In this document: positions 47,322 through 57,189 of the stretch, piece by piece | How positions within the stretch are numbered: the stretch's first letter is position 1 | Layout of the letters: each line of letters opens with the position of its first letter | The notes under the pieces: model-generated | Told to the model about the DNA's origin: nothing | The model's database searches: none | Seen by the model: the letters and a program-made list of their open reading frames with translations, nothing else | DNA from: Leadbetterella sp964563435 | GTDB taxonomy: Bacteria; Bacteroidota; Bacteroidia; Cytophagales; Spirosomataceae | Direction: 5' to 3' | Length of the DNA stretch: 64,000 nt | NCBI GenBank assembly: GCA_964563435.1 | Contig: CAZLXI010000020.1 | Span: forward strand, 17,974 to 81,973 | Made by a program: the position numbers and the translations under genes

Positions 47322-50087
47322 ATGGACCAGTTTTCATACATTGCCAATGGCGACGTCTCCGCTATTGAAGCCTTATACAAACAATATTTACAAGATCCTG
47401 CATCGGTAGACAAAAGTTGGGAGTTCTTTTTTAAAGGGTATGAGTTCTCCAATTCCTGGGGAGGCGGTACGGGAAAGGCAGCTTCCTCGCTTTCAGAAGA
47501 TATATTGAAAAAAGAACGGGAAGTGGTCCACCTTATCCGTGGCTACCGTTCCCGGGGGCATTTATTATCCCAGATCGATCCCATCTATTCAGTACGGAAA
47601 TACAACGCCAACCTCGATCTGAAATTTTTCGGACTGAGCGAGGCCGATTATGATACCGTCTTTGAAGCGGGTGTGGAAGTATTCGGCCGGCCGGCCTCTC
47701 TCCGGGAAATAGAAACCTTCCTGAAGAATGTTTACGGTGGTAAAATAGGTTACGAATACCTGTATATCCGGAACTCGAAGATCAAGAACTGGCTCAGGAA
47801 TAAGGTGGAGTCGGATTACGTGAACCATAAGCCTTCCAGGACCCAGAAGGGCAGGATCCTGGCCCAGCTGAACAAGGCCGTGGCCTTTGAGAATTTTCTG
47901 CATACCAAATTCCTGGGTAAAAAGCGGTTTTCCCTGGAAGGCGGGGAGTCGACCATCCCGGCGCTGGATGCGGTTATTCAGCACGGTGCGAAATTAGGAG
48001 TGGAAGAAGTGGTGATCGGTATGGCCCACCGGGGCAGGCTGAACGTGCTGACCAACATCATGCAGAAGCCTTACGAGCAGGTCTTCAATGAGTTTGAAGA
48101 GAATGTTCCCACCCTGGAATTCAGTGACGGTGACGTAAAATACCACATGGGGTATTCGTCCCAGATAGAGACCGAAGACGGGCACCGTATATCCCTGAAG
48201 CTGATGGCCAACCCGTCGCATCTCGAGACGGTAGACCCGGTGGTGCTGGGTTACGCCCGGGCCCGCGCAGATGCCCACTTTGAAAGTGCAGGTACCAAAT
48301 ACAATGATTTTGACGATATCTATGACAAGATCCTGCCCATCATTATTCACGGGGACGCCTCCCTGGCCGGGCAGGGGATCGTTTACGAGCTGAACCAGAT
48401 GTCTAACCTGCCCGGCTATTATGTGGGCGGCGCCATTCACTTTGTGATCAACAACCAGATCGGGTTTACCACGGATAATTATGACGCACGCTCCAGCATT
48501 TACAGTTCGGATGTGGCCAAAATGCTGGACACCCCTATTCTGCACGTGAACGGCGATGACCCGGAAGCGGTGGTTTATGCCATGGAGCTTGCCGTGGAGT
48601 TCAGGCAGGAGTTTAATAAGGATATTTATATCGATATGATCTGCTACCGTAAATACGGGCATAATGAAGCGGATGAGCCCCGGTTCACCCAGCCCGGTAT
48701 GTATGAGATCATTTCGAAACATTCTTCGCCGCGGGAAATCTACATTGAAAAGCTGAAGTCGGACGGCACGATCACCGACGCTGACGCGAAAAAACTGAAA
48801 GAGCAATTCGACAATAATCTTCAGGAGCTGCTGTCAAAGGTGAAGCAAAACCAGCTTCCCTATGCGCTGCCTAAGCTGGAAAGAGACTGGGCGGAGCTGC
48901 GCAGGTCTACGGTAGGCGATTTTGACACCTCGCCGAAAACGGGTATCAGCAAAGAAGAGATCGAAGCGGTAGGCAAGGCCCTTTACTCGGTTCCCGAAGG
49001 ATTTTCGCCGATCAAGCAGATCGAAAAGGTACTGGAAGAAAGAAAAGAGATCTTCGGCGGTAAGAAGCCGTTTAACTGGGCGGCTGCCGAGCTTCTGGCC
49101 TACGGCTCCATCCTGGCCGAAGATCAATGGGTCAGGATGTCGGGACAGGACGTGCAGCGGGGTACTTTCTCCCACCGGCACGCTATACTGCATGATGTAA
49201 AAACGTATAAATGGTATAATAACCTTTCGCATATTAAGCCGGTACAGGGGAAATTCGAGATCTATAACTCCCTGCTTTCCGAATATGCGGTGATGGGATT
49301 TGAATACGGCTATGCCCTGGCCAACCCCAATGCCCTGGTGATCTGGGAAGCGCAGTTCGGCGACTTTGCCAACGGTGCACAGATCATGATCGACCAGTTT
49401 GTGGTGGCTGCCGAATCCAAATGGAACCTGATGAACGGCCTGGTACTTTTACTGCCTCACGGCTACGAAGGCCAGGGACCGGAGCATTCCAATGCCCGGC
49501 CGGAAAGGTTCCTGCAACTGGCCGGTGAGTATAATATTTATGTGTGTAACTGTACCACTCCTGCCAACTTCTTCCACATGCTGAGAAGACAGCTGGCGCT
49601 TCCTTTCCGCAAGCCCTGTATTCATATGTCACCCAAGTCTATGCTGCGGCACCCGCTGGCCGTATCGGATATGAGTGAATTTGAGACGGGAACTTCCTTC
49701 CGGGAGGTGATCGGCGACGACTCGGTGAATCCGAAGAAAGTGAAAAGGGTGCTTCTGTGTACCGGCAAAGTTTATTATGATCTGCTGAAACGTAAGACAG
49801 ATACCAGGAGGGAAGATATTGCGATCGTACGGATGGAGCAATTATACCCTTTCCCGAAAGTGCAGCTCATGGCTGAGCTGGATAAATATCCGGGAGCGGA
49901 ACGGGTATGGGTGCAGGAAGAACCGCTGAATATGGGTTACTGGTCTTATCTGAAGCGGGAATTTGCAGACGGAATAAGTGAAGTGATCTCGCGGAAAATA
50001 AGCGCATCGCCGGCTACCGGCTATACCAAAAATCATAACGAGATCCAGAACAGGATCATTGACAAAGCATTTGAACTGAACAAATAG
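47322..50087 (+). CDS. sucA: 2-oxoglutarate dehydrogenase E1
   Basis: A 921-residue thiamine-diphosphate E1. Diagnostic segments are present in order: MAHRGRLNVL, HGDASLAGQGIVYELNQMSNLPGYYVGGAIHFVINNQIGFTT, EADEPRFTQPGMY, and in the C-terminal half SGQDVQRGTFSHRHAI and LPHGYEGQGPEHSNARPERFLQ. It decarboxylates 2-oxoglutarate and passes a succinyl group to the E2 lipoyl arm in the citric acid cycle. The N-terminal extension has the usual E2-binding FLNAFxxLYxxYLxDPxSVD-like pattern. It starts the sucA-sucB-lpdA operon; sucB begins 9 bases downstream. Confidence 0.97.
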   Translation: MDQFSYIANGDVSAIEALYKQYLQDPASVDKSWEFFFKGYEFSNSWGGGTGKAASSLSEDILKKEREVVHLIRGYRSRGHLLSQIDPIYSVRKYNANLDLKFFGLSEADYDTVFEAGVEVFGRPASLREIETFLKNVYGGKIGYEYLYIRNSKIKNWLRNKVESDYVNHKPSRTQKGRILAQLNKAVAFENFLHTKFLGKKRFSLEGGESTIPALDAVIQHGAKLGVEEVVIGMAHRGRLNVLTNIMQKPYEQVFNEFEENVPTLEFSDGDVKYHMGYSSQIETEDGHRISLKLMANPSHLETVDPVVLGYARARADAHFESAGTKYNDFDDIYDKILPIIIHGDASLAGQGIVYELNQMSNLPGYYVGGAIHFVINNQIGFTTDNYDARSSIYSSDVAKMLDTPILHVNGDDPEAVVYAMELAVEFRQEFNKDIYIDMICYRKYGHNEADEPRFTQPGMYEIISKHSSPREIYIEKLKSDGTITDADAKKLKEQFDNNLQELLSKVKQNQLPYALPKLERDWAELRRSTVGDFDTSPKTGISKEEIEAVGKALYSVPEGFSPIKQIEKVLEERKEIFGGKKPFNWAAAELLAYGSILAEDQWVRMSGQDVQRGTFSHRHAILHDVKTYKWYNNLSHIKPVQGKFEIYNSLLSEYAVMGFEYGYALANPNALVIWEAQFGDFANGAQIMIDQFVVAAESKWNLMNGLVLLLPHGYEGQGPEHSNARPERFLQLAGEYNIYVCNCTTPANFFHMLRRQLALPFRKPCIHMSPKSMLRHPLAVSDMSEFETGTSFREVIGDDSVNPKKVKRVLLCTGKVYYDLLKRKTDTRREDIAIVRMEQLYPFPKVQLMAELDKYPGAERVWVQEEPLNMGYWSYLKREFADGISEVISRKISASPATGYTKNHNEIQNRIIDKAFELNK

Positions 50088-50096
50088 GATAATTAT

Positions 50097-51653
50097 ATGG
50101 CTATTGAAATGAAAGTACCCTCGGTAGGCGAGTCTGTTACGGAGGTGACTATAGCATCTTGGGTAAAGAAAGACGGTGACCTGGTTAAAATGGACGAGGT
50201 GATCTGTGAACTCGAATCCGATAAAGCTACTTTTGAGCTTCCGGCTGAGGCCGACGGGATCTTGAGAATAGTAGGAAAGGAGGGTGATACATTGAGCATA
50301 GGGGAAGTAATCTGCAGGATAGAAGACGCCGGCGGACAGGCGGCTCCTAAAGCGGAGACAGCAGCAGCTGTGCCTGAGGCGGCACCCGTTGCAGTGCCTG
50401 CTGCTACCCCTGCAGCGCCTGCATCACCCGCTTCCGAAAGCAAGACCATAGAGATCACGGTGCCTGCCGTGGGCGAGTCGATCTCCGAAGTCACAGTCTC
50501 CAGCTGGATAAAGAAGACCGGCGATACCGTCGGGCTGGATGAGATCATCTGCGAGCTGGAATCAGATAAGGCTACTTTTGAGCTACCTTCACCGCAGGCC
50601 GGAACGTTGACCGTAGTGGCCAACGAGGGGGATGTGGTACCTATAGGCGGTATTCTGGCTAAGCTGACCGTGGGGGCAGCCGCCGCACAATCGTCTGTTC
50701 TGCCGGAAGTGGCTCCTGCCGCCCCGCCTGCTGCTGCTTCGGAAACTTCAGACAGCTACGCTGCAGGACATCCTTCACCGGCAGCCGCCAAGGTTCTGGC
50801 CGAAAAAGGAATTTCACCGGAGGCTGTTCAGGGCACGGGAGTAGGGGGCAGGATCACCAAAGACGACGCACAGAATGCCGCCGCCACGCCTGTTAAAGCA
50901 CCTGAAGTTCCGAAAGCTTCTGCGGCTCCTGTATCGCCGGCGAGCACCGGCGACCGGGTGTCAAGAAGGGAAAAAATGACCTCGCTTCGTAAGACCATCG
51001 CCCGCAGACTGGTGGCCGTGAAAAGCGAAACCGCCATGCTCACCACTTTCAACGAAGTGGATATGAAGCCGATCATGGATCTGCGTAAGCAATACAAAGA
51101 TAAATTCAAGGAAACGCACGGGGTGGGACTGGGCTTTATGTCATTTTTCACCAAGGCCTGTTCCATAGCGCTTCAGGAATTCCCGGTGGTGAATGCTTTC
51201 ATTGACGGGGAGGAGATTGTTTACAATGACTTCACCGATATATCCATCGCCGTTTCCGCTCCGAGAGGACTGGTCGTACCGGTGATCCGGAATGCGGAAA
51301 AAATGTCGTTTGCCGAGATTGAGGCGGAGGTGGTTAGGCTGGCCGTAAAAGCCCGCGACAACAAGCTGACGCTGGAGGAAATGACCGGTGGTACCTTTAC
51401 CATCACCAATGGCGGAATCTTCGGTTCTATGCTGTCAACACCGATCATCAATGCACCGCAATCGGCCATTCTCGGTATGCACAATATCGTGGAGAGACCC
51501 GTAGCCATCAACGGACAGGTGGAGATCCGGCCGATCATGTACGTGGCGCTTTCGTATGACCACCGCACCATCGACGGCAAGGATTCGGTGAGCTTCCTGG
51601 TGCGGGTAAAACAGTTACTCGAAGATCCGATGCGGATGCTTTTAAAGGTGTAA
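50097..51653 (+). CDS. sucB: Dihydrolipoyl succinyltransferase E2 with two lipoyl domains
   Basis: A 518-residue E2. Two lipoyl domains are present, each with ESDKATFEL: lysines 43 and 158. Ala/Pro-rich linkers separate them, then an E3-binding domain (SPAAAKVLAEKGI to RITKDDAQN, about 224-258) and the catalytic domain with HRTIDG (His489, Asp493). The succinyltransferase forms the trimeric or cubic core of the complex. Two lipoyl domains are more than the single one of enterobacterial E2. lpdA follows after 28 bases, so the operon carries all three components. Confidence 0.95.
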   Translation: MAIEMKVPSVGESVTEVTIASWVKKDGDLVKMDEVICELESDKATFELPAEADGILRIVGKEGDTLSIGEVICRIEDAGGQAAPKAETAAAVPEAAPVAVPAATPAAPASPASESKTIEITVPAVGESISEVTVSSWIKKTGDTVGLDEIICELESDKATFELPSPQAGTLTVVANEGDVVPIGGILAKLTVGAAAAQSSVLPEVAPAAPPAAASETSDSYAAGHPSPAAAKVLAEKGISPEAVQGTGVGGRITKDDAQNAAATPVKAPEVPKASAAPVSPASTGDRVSRREKMTSLRKTIARRLVAVKSETAMLTTFNEVDMKPIMDLRKQYKDKFKETHGVGLGFMSFFTKACSIALQEFPVVNAFIDGEEIVYNDFTDISIAVSAPRGLVVPVIRNAEKMSFAEIEAEVVRLAVKARDNKLTLEEMTGGTFTITNGGIFGSMLSTPIINAPQSAILGMHNIVERPVAINGQVEIRPIMYVALSYDHRTIDGKDSVSFLVRVKQLLEDPMRMLLKV

Positions 51654-51681
51654 AAATCATAGGGCTTAATTCAATATATTT

Positions 51682-53082
51682 ATGCAATACGATGTAATTG
51701 TTATAGGATCCGGACCGGGAGGATATGTGGCGGCCATCCGGTGTGCCCAACTGGGTTTTAAAACGGCCATTATCGAAAAATACCCGGTAATGGGAGGAAC
51801 CTGCCTGAATGTGGGCTGTATCCCTTCTAAGGCGCTTCTGGATTCATCCGAACATTATTACAATGCCGTTCACCATTTTGAAGAGCACGGCATCACCACC
51901 GGTAAAGTGAAAACAGACCTGGCGAAGATGATCGGGCGGAAGGGCGGCGTGGTGAAGAAAATGAATGACGGTATCAGCTTCCTGATGAAGAAGAACAAAA
52001 TCGATGTGAAGTACGGTTTTGGGTCATTTGTGGATAAAAATACCGTGAAGGTGGCTAAAACCGACGGTTCGGAAGAGCAGATCACGGGTAAGAATATCAT
52101 CATTGCCACGGGATCCAAGCCGACCATCCTGCCGTTTATGAATTACGACAAGACCCGTATCATCACTTCAACCGAAGCGCTGTCGCTGAAAGAGCTGCCC
52201 AGGCACCTGGTGGTGATCGGTGCAGGGGTGATCGGCGCCGAGCTGGGTTCCGTATATGCCCGCTTAGGGTCTAAGGTGACTTTCGTGGAGTTTGCCGACG
52301 GCATGATCCCTACCATGGACAAAGCACTGGGTAAAGAGCTTCAGAAGACAGTGAAAAAGCTGGGAGCGGATTTTCACTTTAATACCAAGGTGAGTCTTAT
52401 TGAGAACCTGGGTAAGGAAGTGAAAATTACGGCAGAGAATAAGGCCGGGGAGAAAGTTGAAATTACGGGCGACTACTGCCTGGTATCTATCGGCAGAAGA
52501 CCTTACACGGATAACCTTAACCTGGAAGCGGCCGGCGTACAATCGGAGAAAGGCCGTGTGCTGGTGGATGATCATACCCTCCAGACGAACGTTCCCGGTA
52601 TCTATGCCATAGGCGATGTGGTTCGCGGAGCCATGCTGGCGCATAAAGCGGAAGAAGAAGGCGTGCTGGTGGCGGAGACCATCGCCGGGCAAAAGCCGCA
52701 CATCAACTATAACCTGATCCCAGGTGTGGTATACACCTGGCCGGAAGTAGCAGCCGTAGGTAAAACCGAAGATGAGCTGAAAGCGGCGGGTGTAGCTTAC
52801 AAGTCAGGTCAGTTTCCGTTCAAAGCATTGGGAAGAGCTACAGCAAGCGGCGATGTGGACGGCTTTGTCAAGGTACTGGCCGATAAAGCCACGGACGAGA
52901 TCCTGGGTGTTCATATTATAGGCGCCCGGGCAGCCGATATGATCGGGGAGGCCGTGGTAGCGATGGAGTTCAGGGCTTCGGCAGAAGATGTGGCCCGCTC
53001 TTCTCATGCGCACCCCACCTACCTGGAAGCCTTGAAAGAAGCCTGCCTTGCCGCTACAGATAACCGGTCAATACACATGTGA
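51682..53082 (+). CDS. lpdA: Dihydrolipoyl dehydrogenase E3
   Basis: A 466-residue flavin disulfide reductase. The FAD motif is GSGPGG (9-14), the redox pair CLNVGC (Cys41, Cys46), the NAD motif is GAGVIGAELGSVYARLG, and the catalytic HAHPTYLE pair (His444, Glu449) is at the C-terminus. It reoxidises the lipoyl arms of the E2 encoded upstream and makes NADH. It ends the operon at a strong terminator (53105-53170). Confidence 0.96.
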   Translation: MQYDVIVIGSGPGGYVAAIRCAQLGFKTAIIEKYPVMGGTCLNVGCIPSKALLDSSEHYYNAVHHFEEHGITTGKVKTDLAKMIGRKGGVVKKMNDGISFLMKKNKIDVKYGFGSFVDKNTVKVAKTDGSEEQITGKNIIIATGSKPTILPFMNYDKTRIITSTEALSLKELPRHLVVIGAGVIGAELGSVYARLGSKVTFVEFADGMIPTMDKALGKELQKTVKKLGADFHFNTKVSLIENLGKEVKITAENKAGEKVEITGDYCLVSIGRRPYTDNLNLEAAGVQSEKGRVLVDDHTLQTNVPGIYAIGDVVRGAMLAHKAEEEGVLVAETIAGQKPHINYNLIPGVVYTWPEVAAVGKTEDELKAAGVAYKSGQFPFKALGRATASGDVDGFVKVLADKATDEILGVHIIGARAADMIGEAVVAMEFRASAEDVARSSHAHPTYLEALKEACLAATDNRSIHM

Positions 53083-53104
53083 TTTTAAAGAATAAGAGGA
53101 TGAT

Positions 53105-53170
53105 GCAGATCCGACAGATGAGTACAGATTTTAAAGTGTCTGTATATCTGCCGGATCTGCGTTTTGTTTT
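53105..53170 (+). terminator. Terminator of the sucA-sucB-lpdA operon
   Basis: GCAGATCCGACAGAT (53105-53119) pairs with ATCTGCCGGATCTGC (53146-53160) with one mismatch; an inner ACAGA/TCTGT stem extends it. A T-rich tail (GTTTTGTTTT) follows to 53170. Confidence 0.88.
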
Positions 53171-53188
53171 ATAACCCCTTCCCCTTCC

Positions 53189-53220
53189 TTGAGTTAGATC
53201 GAATAAAATCCCTAACTTTG
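53189..53220 (+). promoter_or_regulatory. Promoter immediately before the TPR histidine kinase
   Basis: TTG (53189-53191), 21 bases, TAACTTTG (53213-53220), a full -7 match. The kinase ATG starts only 3 bases later, so the transcript may have almost no leader. Confidence 0.65.
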
Positions 53221-53223
53221 AGA

Positions 53224-54951
53224 ATGCAAAACTGTTTAAACCTGTTTTTATTAATTCTTTCGTATTTTCTGTCGCAGGACCCCGCCACAGGGAAAATTCA
53301 GGAGGATTATCAAAGCCGGCTGGCACACTACCTGGAACAGCAAAGCGACAGTACCCTCCTGGTGGCTGATGAGTTGTGGAAATATTCAGAAAAGGCAAAT
53401 TACCCTTTGGGAATGGCCATTGCCGCAGAATTCAGAGGCCTGTATTTTGAGCTCGTGGAAAGCCGTTACGATAAAGCCGGAAACGAGTACCTGCAGGCCC
53501 TTAAGATCTGTGAGTCTGAGAACCTGTCCTACCTTGCCGATATTTATCATACTTTGGGGCTGATGTATCATACTACTGATAACTATCAGAAAGGAATGGA
53601 GTACTATGAGTTGGCCTACAGGTCCGCAGTAAGGCACAAAAATACAGGACTGGAGAAAAAAATCCTCATTAACTGGGGCTCGGTCAATTCATCGCTAAAA
53701 AACTTTGATAAGGCGGAAGAGCTGTTTGCCCGAAGCCTGGCCATAAAAGAAAACCCGCACGATGACTACAACACTTACGCCAACCTGGGAAACCTGAGCA
53801 TGCGCAGGAAGAACTATCGCAAGGCGGTGGAATACTTTGAAAAAGCTACGGAAGTACATCCGGATAATGGCGAGTCGGAAAGAAACCTCCGGTTTTTACT
53901 GGATGCCAAAGTAGCTCTGAACGATTCAACTGACATGCACATACTCTTGCCCCGGGCGGTTGAGTCTTTTAAAACAGGCGGATATCTCCGTGAAAAGAGC
54001 CTGATGGCCATGGCCATTTCAGAGTATTATCGCAAATTCGGTTTTTACGAAAAAGCCCTGGAGTACAAAGACAAATACCTGCAGATCTATGAAGAAATAA
54101 AAGAGAAGCAGCGCGACGACATCGTGTATGAAGTGCAGGCCCGCTTTGACACGGAGCGCAAGGATGACCAGCTGCGCCTCCTGCAGTTTGAAAAGGAAAA
54201 AAAAGAACAGCAAAACCTGTTGTATCTAATCCTGGCTGTGGCAGGCCTGATCCTGGCCGCTTCCACCGGTTTTTTCCTCTATAAAAACCGGAAGAAAAAT
54301 ATTCTGCTGAACCGGCAGAAGCAGATTCTCGAAACCACCCTGGATGAAAAAAACATCCTTCTCCGGGAGGTGCATCACCGGGTGAAAAACAGCTTCCAGA
54401 TCGTATCTTCCCTGCTCTACCTGCAATCGGAAGATGTAGATAATACCGACGCCAAGCGGGCTATCAAGGAAGCCGAAAACCGGGTGCGATCTATGGTACT
54501 GATCCACCAAAAACTTTATAACAAAGAAGAAGTGGTGGGTATCAGTACCACCGAATACTTCTCGGACCTGGCCAGGGATATTTTCGAAAGTCATACCGCC
54601 GATATTTCCTGCCGGCTGGATATCCAGCCCCTGGTTCTGGATATCGATACCGTCACTCCCTTAGGCCTGATCCTTAATGAATTGATCACAAACGCTCTAA
54701 AGCACGCTTTTATAAAAAATAGTACCGATTATTTGCTTCAAATTACTTTCCGTAAAGAGAAGGATAAGCTGCTTTTGACGGTCAGAGACAACGGTGAGGG
54801 TTTTACAGATAAGGTCAAAGACACCTCGTTTGGCATAAAGCTCATGAAAGCGCTGGCCAAAAAGATCAGGGCACAGCTTCAGTATACCGCTATTCCGGAT
54901 GGTGGGACAGAAGCCGTTTTAATCGTGCAAAAATTCAATATTCTTTCGTAA
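53224..54951 (+). CDS. TPR sensor histidine kinase (HisKA_2 type)
   Basis: A 575-residue kinase. A signal or anchor segment (LFLLILSYFLSQ) precedes TPR-like helical repeats (about 55-300), a membrane helix (YLILAVAGLILAASTGFFLY, about 340-360), and a coiled linker. The HisKA_2 motif is REVHHRVKNSFQIVSSLLYLQS with His384/385, and the ATPase domain has LGLILNELITNALKHAF, VRDNGEGF and SFGIKLMKAL. It is 9 bases from a LytTR response regulator, its partner. An ATG at 53224 is preferred over the TTG at 53164, which lies upstream of the promoter. Confidence 0.9.
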   Translation: MQNCLNLFLLILSYFLSQDPATGKIQEDYQSRLAHYLEQQSDSTLLVADELWKYSEKANYPLGMAIAAEFRGLYFELVESRYDKAGNEYLQALKICESENLSYLADIYHTLGLMYHTTDNYQKGMEYYELAYRSAVRHKNTGLEKKILINWGSVNSSLKNFDKAEELFARSLAIKENPHDDYNTYANLGNLSMRRKNYRKAVEYFEKATEVHPDNGESERNLRFLLDAKVALNDSTDMHILLPRAVESFKTGGYLREKSLMAMAISEYYRKFGFYEKALEYKDKYLQIYEEIKEKQRDDIVYEVQARFDTERKDDQLRLLQFEKEKKEQQNLLYLILAVAGLILAASTGFFLYKNRKKNILLNRQKQILETTLDEKNILLREVHHRVKNSFQIVSSLLYLQSEDVDNTDAKRAIKEAENRVRSMVLIHQKLYNKEEVVGISTTEYFSDLARDIFESHTADISCRLDIQPLVLDIDTVTPLGLILNELITNALKHAFIKNSTDYLLQITFRKEKDKLLLTVRDNGEGFTDKVKDTSFGIKLMKALAKKIRAQLQYTAIPDGGTEAVLIVQKFNILS

Positions 54952-54960
54952 ATTAGGGGC

Positions 54961-55662
54961 ATGTCTGTCCGTATTTATATCATTGAAGATGAACCTCTGA
55001 TCGCAGCCACTATAGAAGTAGCGCTAAAAAAAGGGGGTTACACCATAGTAGGCGACTCCGATAATGCCCCTGATGCCCTTCGGGAAATAAAACTCTATCG
55101 CCCCGATCTGGTGCTGATCGATATCCACCTGGAAAGCGAAGAAAGTGGTATTGAAGTAGCCCGGGAACTGGATAAACTGTGGATTCCTTACTTTTATCTG
55201 ACCTCCCAGACAGACCCTGATACCCTGCTAAAGGTGAAGAAAACGAACCCGCTCGGGTACATCGTAAAGCCTTTCACCGAAGCCGGGCTGCGCAGCAGTA
55301 TTGAAGTAGGCTGGAGCAGTTACAGCAAAAGCGAGCCCGAATACCTCGTATTTACATCTGACGGAATGAAACACCGGTTAAATCAGGGGATGATCCTCTA
55401 CCTGAAGGCCTTTGACAACTACTGTTATGTTTTTACGGCCACTGACCGCTACCTGGTTCCCAAGACCCTCAAGCACCTTTCCGGGGAACTGAATCCTGAA
55501 AAATTCTTCAAAATCCACCGCTCGTATTGCGTAAATGTTTCGCACATCTCCTCGGTAGGAAACACCACGGTGCGGCTGGGAGAAACAGAGCTGCCGGTGG
55601 CCCATAATCTTAAGGGAAGCCTTCTGAAAAAACTTACTCACAAAGGCAGCCTGGCACAGTAA
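54961..55662 (+). CDS. LytTR-family response regulator
   Basis: A 233-residue regulator. The receiver domain has the acidic pair in IIEDEP (Glu9-Asp10), phosphoacceptor Asp54 (LVLIDIHL) and the late Lys of YIVKPF. From about 120 comes a LytTR DNA-binding domain: ILYLKAFDNYCYVFTATDRYLV, then LSGELNPEKFFKIHRSYCVNVSHI. It probably binds direct repeats upstream of its target genes, which I cannot identify. It is paired with the TPR kinase 9 bases upstream. Its 3' end converges with the DUF418 gene 16 bases away. Confidence 0.93.
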   Translation: MSVRIYIIEDEPLIAATIEVALKKGGYTIVGDSDNAPDALREIKLYRPDLVLIDIHLESEESGIEVARELDKLWIPYFYLTSQTDPDTLLKVKKTNPLGYIVKPFTEAGLRSSIEVGWSSYSKSEPEYLVFTSDGMKHRLNQGMILYLKAFDNYCYVFTATDRYLVPKTLKHLSGELNPEKFFKIHRSYCVNVSHISSVGNTTVRLGETELPVAHNLKGSLLKKLTHKGSLAQ

Positions 55663-55678
55663 ACAATGCTTTTTTTAC

Positions 55679-56974
55679 TCATTCTCTTTTAAATGGAGGC
55701 TTCTTCATATAGGTGAGCGCCCGCCACAGCCATTCCAGGGGGCCGAAATGAAAGTATTTCAGCCAGACAGACGAGAAGATAGTCTGAAAAACCCATACAG
55801 CCAATACCACAAGGAAGATCTGACCGTAACTGAGCTCGGCAAAATAATTAAGGCCATACCCGAAGAAGATCAGGGAGCAGATGATGGTCTGGCCTATATA
55901 ATTGGTCAGCGCTATTCTCCCTACGGCCGCCATAGAGCGGAAAAATCGCTTGAGCTTTCCGTTGCGGATCAACAACAGAGCCAGCGAAACATGCGCGATG
56001 ACCAGGAAGATCCGCTGGAAATCATAAGTCAGAGAAAGCCAGTTGATCCCTTCGGTTTCCAGGGCTTTCATGGATGCCTCATAGTTAGGATAATTGACCG
56101 TATTGTGCCAGAAGTTAATGATCACCAGCGGCAGGCCCACGGCGTAACCCAGGATGACGGCACGGCTATGCTGCCGGTTGGTCCAGGTGGTGAAGTAGCC
56201 CCATTTATAGAGGGCAATTCCCAGGAGCATGAGTGCAATGGGATCCCAAAGGGAGTATAGCAGGTATTTGGTCTGGTAATCCAGGGAGTGGGTCCGTACA
56301 TAACCGGCCACATCAGCATAACTGCCTTTCATCAGCCGGGTATTTTCTTTCGCATCCTCCTTGTTCGGAATCAGCTCCTTTTCTACATTTCGCCACTCTT
56401 CCAGCGCTTTTTCCTGGTCAGTGCTAAGTGTTTGTCCCTGTTCTTTTGCCTGTGCAGCCTCTTTATAGGCCAGGCGCTTTTCCTTTATGTCCATCATGAT
56501 AATAGTGCCCGCCACGAAACCGGTGATGGCCACCAATGGTACTCCCAGCGATAAATACAGGGGCTTTACTTTCCGGAAAAGGAAAACGATCATGCCGCAC
56601 ACACCGTAAAGGAACAGGATGTCGCCCAGCCACAGCAAAAGGTGGGAGTCGATAAGGCCGAAAACGATCAGCCAGCCCATTCTGCGATAAAACAGACCGG
56701 CCACTTTATCTTTTTTCGAAGTAAACAGGAGGATCCCCACACCGAATATCATGGAGAATAAAGCCCTCATTTTTCCTTCAAAAATGACCGTAATAAAGGC
56801 CCTTAACCAAAAATTAAAGGTGCCTGGGTCCGCCTTCCACTCTTCCGAGTAGTAATCGGGCATGGAAAAAAAAGGGATGTTCATCAGAAGTACACCCAAA
56901 AGGGCGATACCGCGGAGTACGTCGATAGAAACCAGACGCTCACTCTCCGAAACAGGAGCAGCAGGGGTATTCAT
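55679..56974 (-). CDS. DUF418 membrane protein
   Basis: A 431-residue inner membrane protein with about ten hydrophobic segments. It opens SERLVSIDVLRGIALLGVLLMNIPFF, the DUF418 start, and its C-terminal half carries the domain itself: GRIALTNYIGQTIICSLIFFGYGL and FHFGPLEWLWRALTY. DUF418 proteins (YeiB-like) are related to acyltransferase-type membrane enzymes, with no established reaction. It stands alone, convergent to the response regulator. A TAAATTTG -7 box lies 24 bases before the start. Confidence 0.88.
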   Translation of the reverse strand: MNTPAAPVSESERLVSIDVLRGIALLGVLLMNIPFFSMPDYYSEEWKADPGTFNFWLRAFITVIFEGKMRALFSMIFGVGILLFTSKKDKVAGLFYRRMGWLIVFGLIDSHLLLWLGDILFLYGVCGMIVFLFRKVKPLYLSLGVPLVAITGFVAGTIIMMDIKEKRLAYKEAAQAKEQGQTLSTDQEKALEEWRNVEKELIPNKEDAKENTRLMKGSYADVAGYVRTHSLDYQTKYLLYSLWDPIALMLLGIALYKWGYFTTWTNRQHSRAVILGYAVGLPLVIINFWHNTVNYPNYEASMKALETEGINWLSLTYDFQRIFLVIAHVSLALLLIRNGKLKRFFRSMAAVGRIALTNYIGQTIICSLIFFGYGLNYFAELSYGQIFLVVLAVWVFQTIFSSVWLKYFHFGPLEWLWRALTYMKKPPFKRE

Positions 56975-56997
56975 GGGATATGGGGGTTAAAGTTGGA

Positions 56998-57005
56998 CAA
57001 ATTTA
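56998..57005 (-). promoter_or_regulatory. Putative -7 box for the DUF418 gene
   Basis: On the minus strand this reads TAAATTTG, a full TAnnTTTG match, 24 bases before the start codon. No clear -33 TTG at the right distance. Confidence 0.5.
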
Positions 57006-57189
57006 TACAGGGAATTGATATAACCGACTGATAGCGTGATATATTTATTATCTGGTAAGGGCGCCGGACTTTTGGATTGAATGACTTTTTTTAGTTCTCT
57101 TTCATTCCCTGTAATTTTCCAATCTTTTATACCTGACACGTCGGTAAATATTTTAGTAGTATCTTTAAAAAAATATATGAACTGAATTA

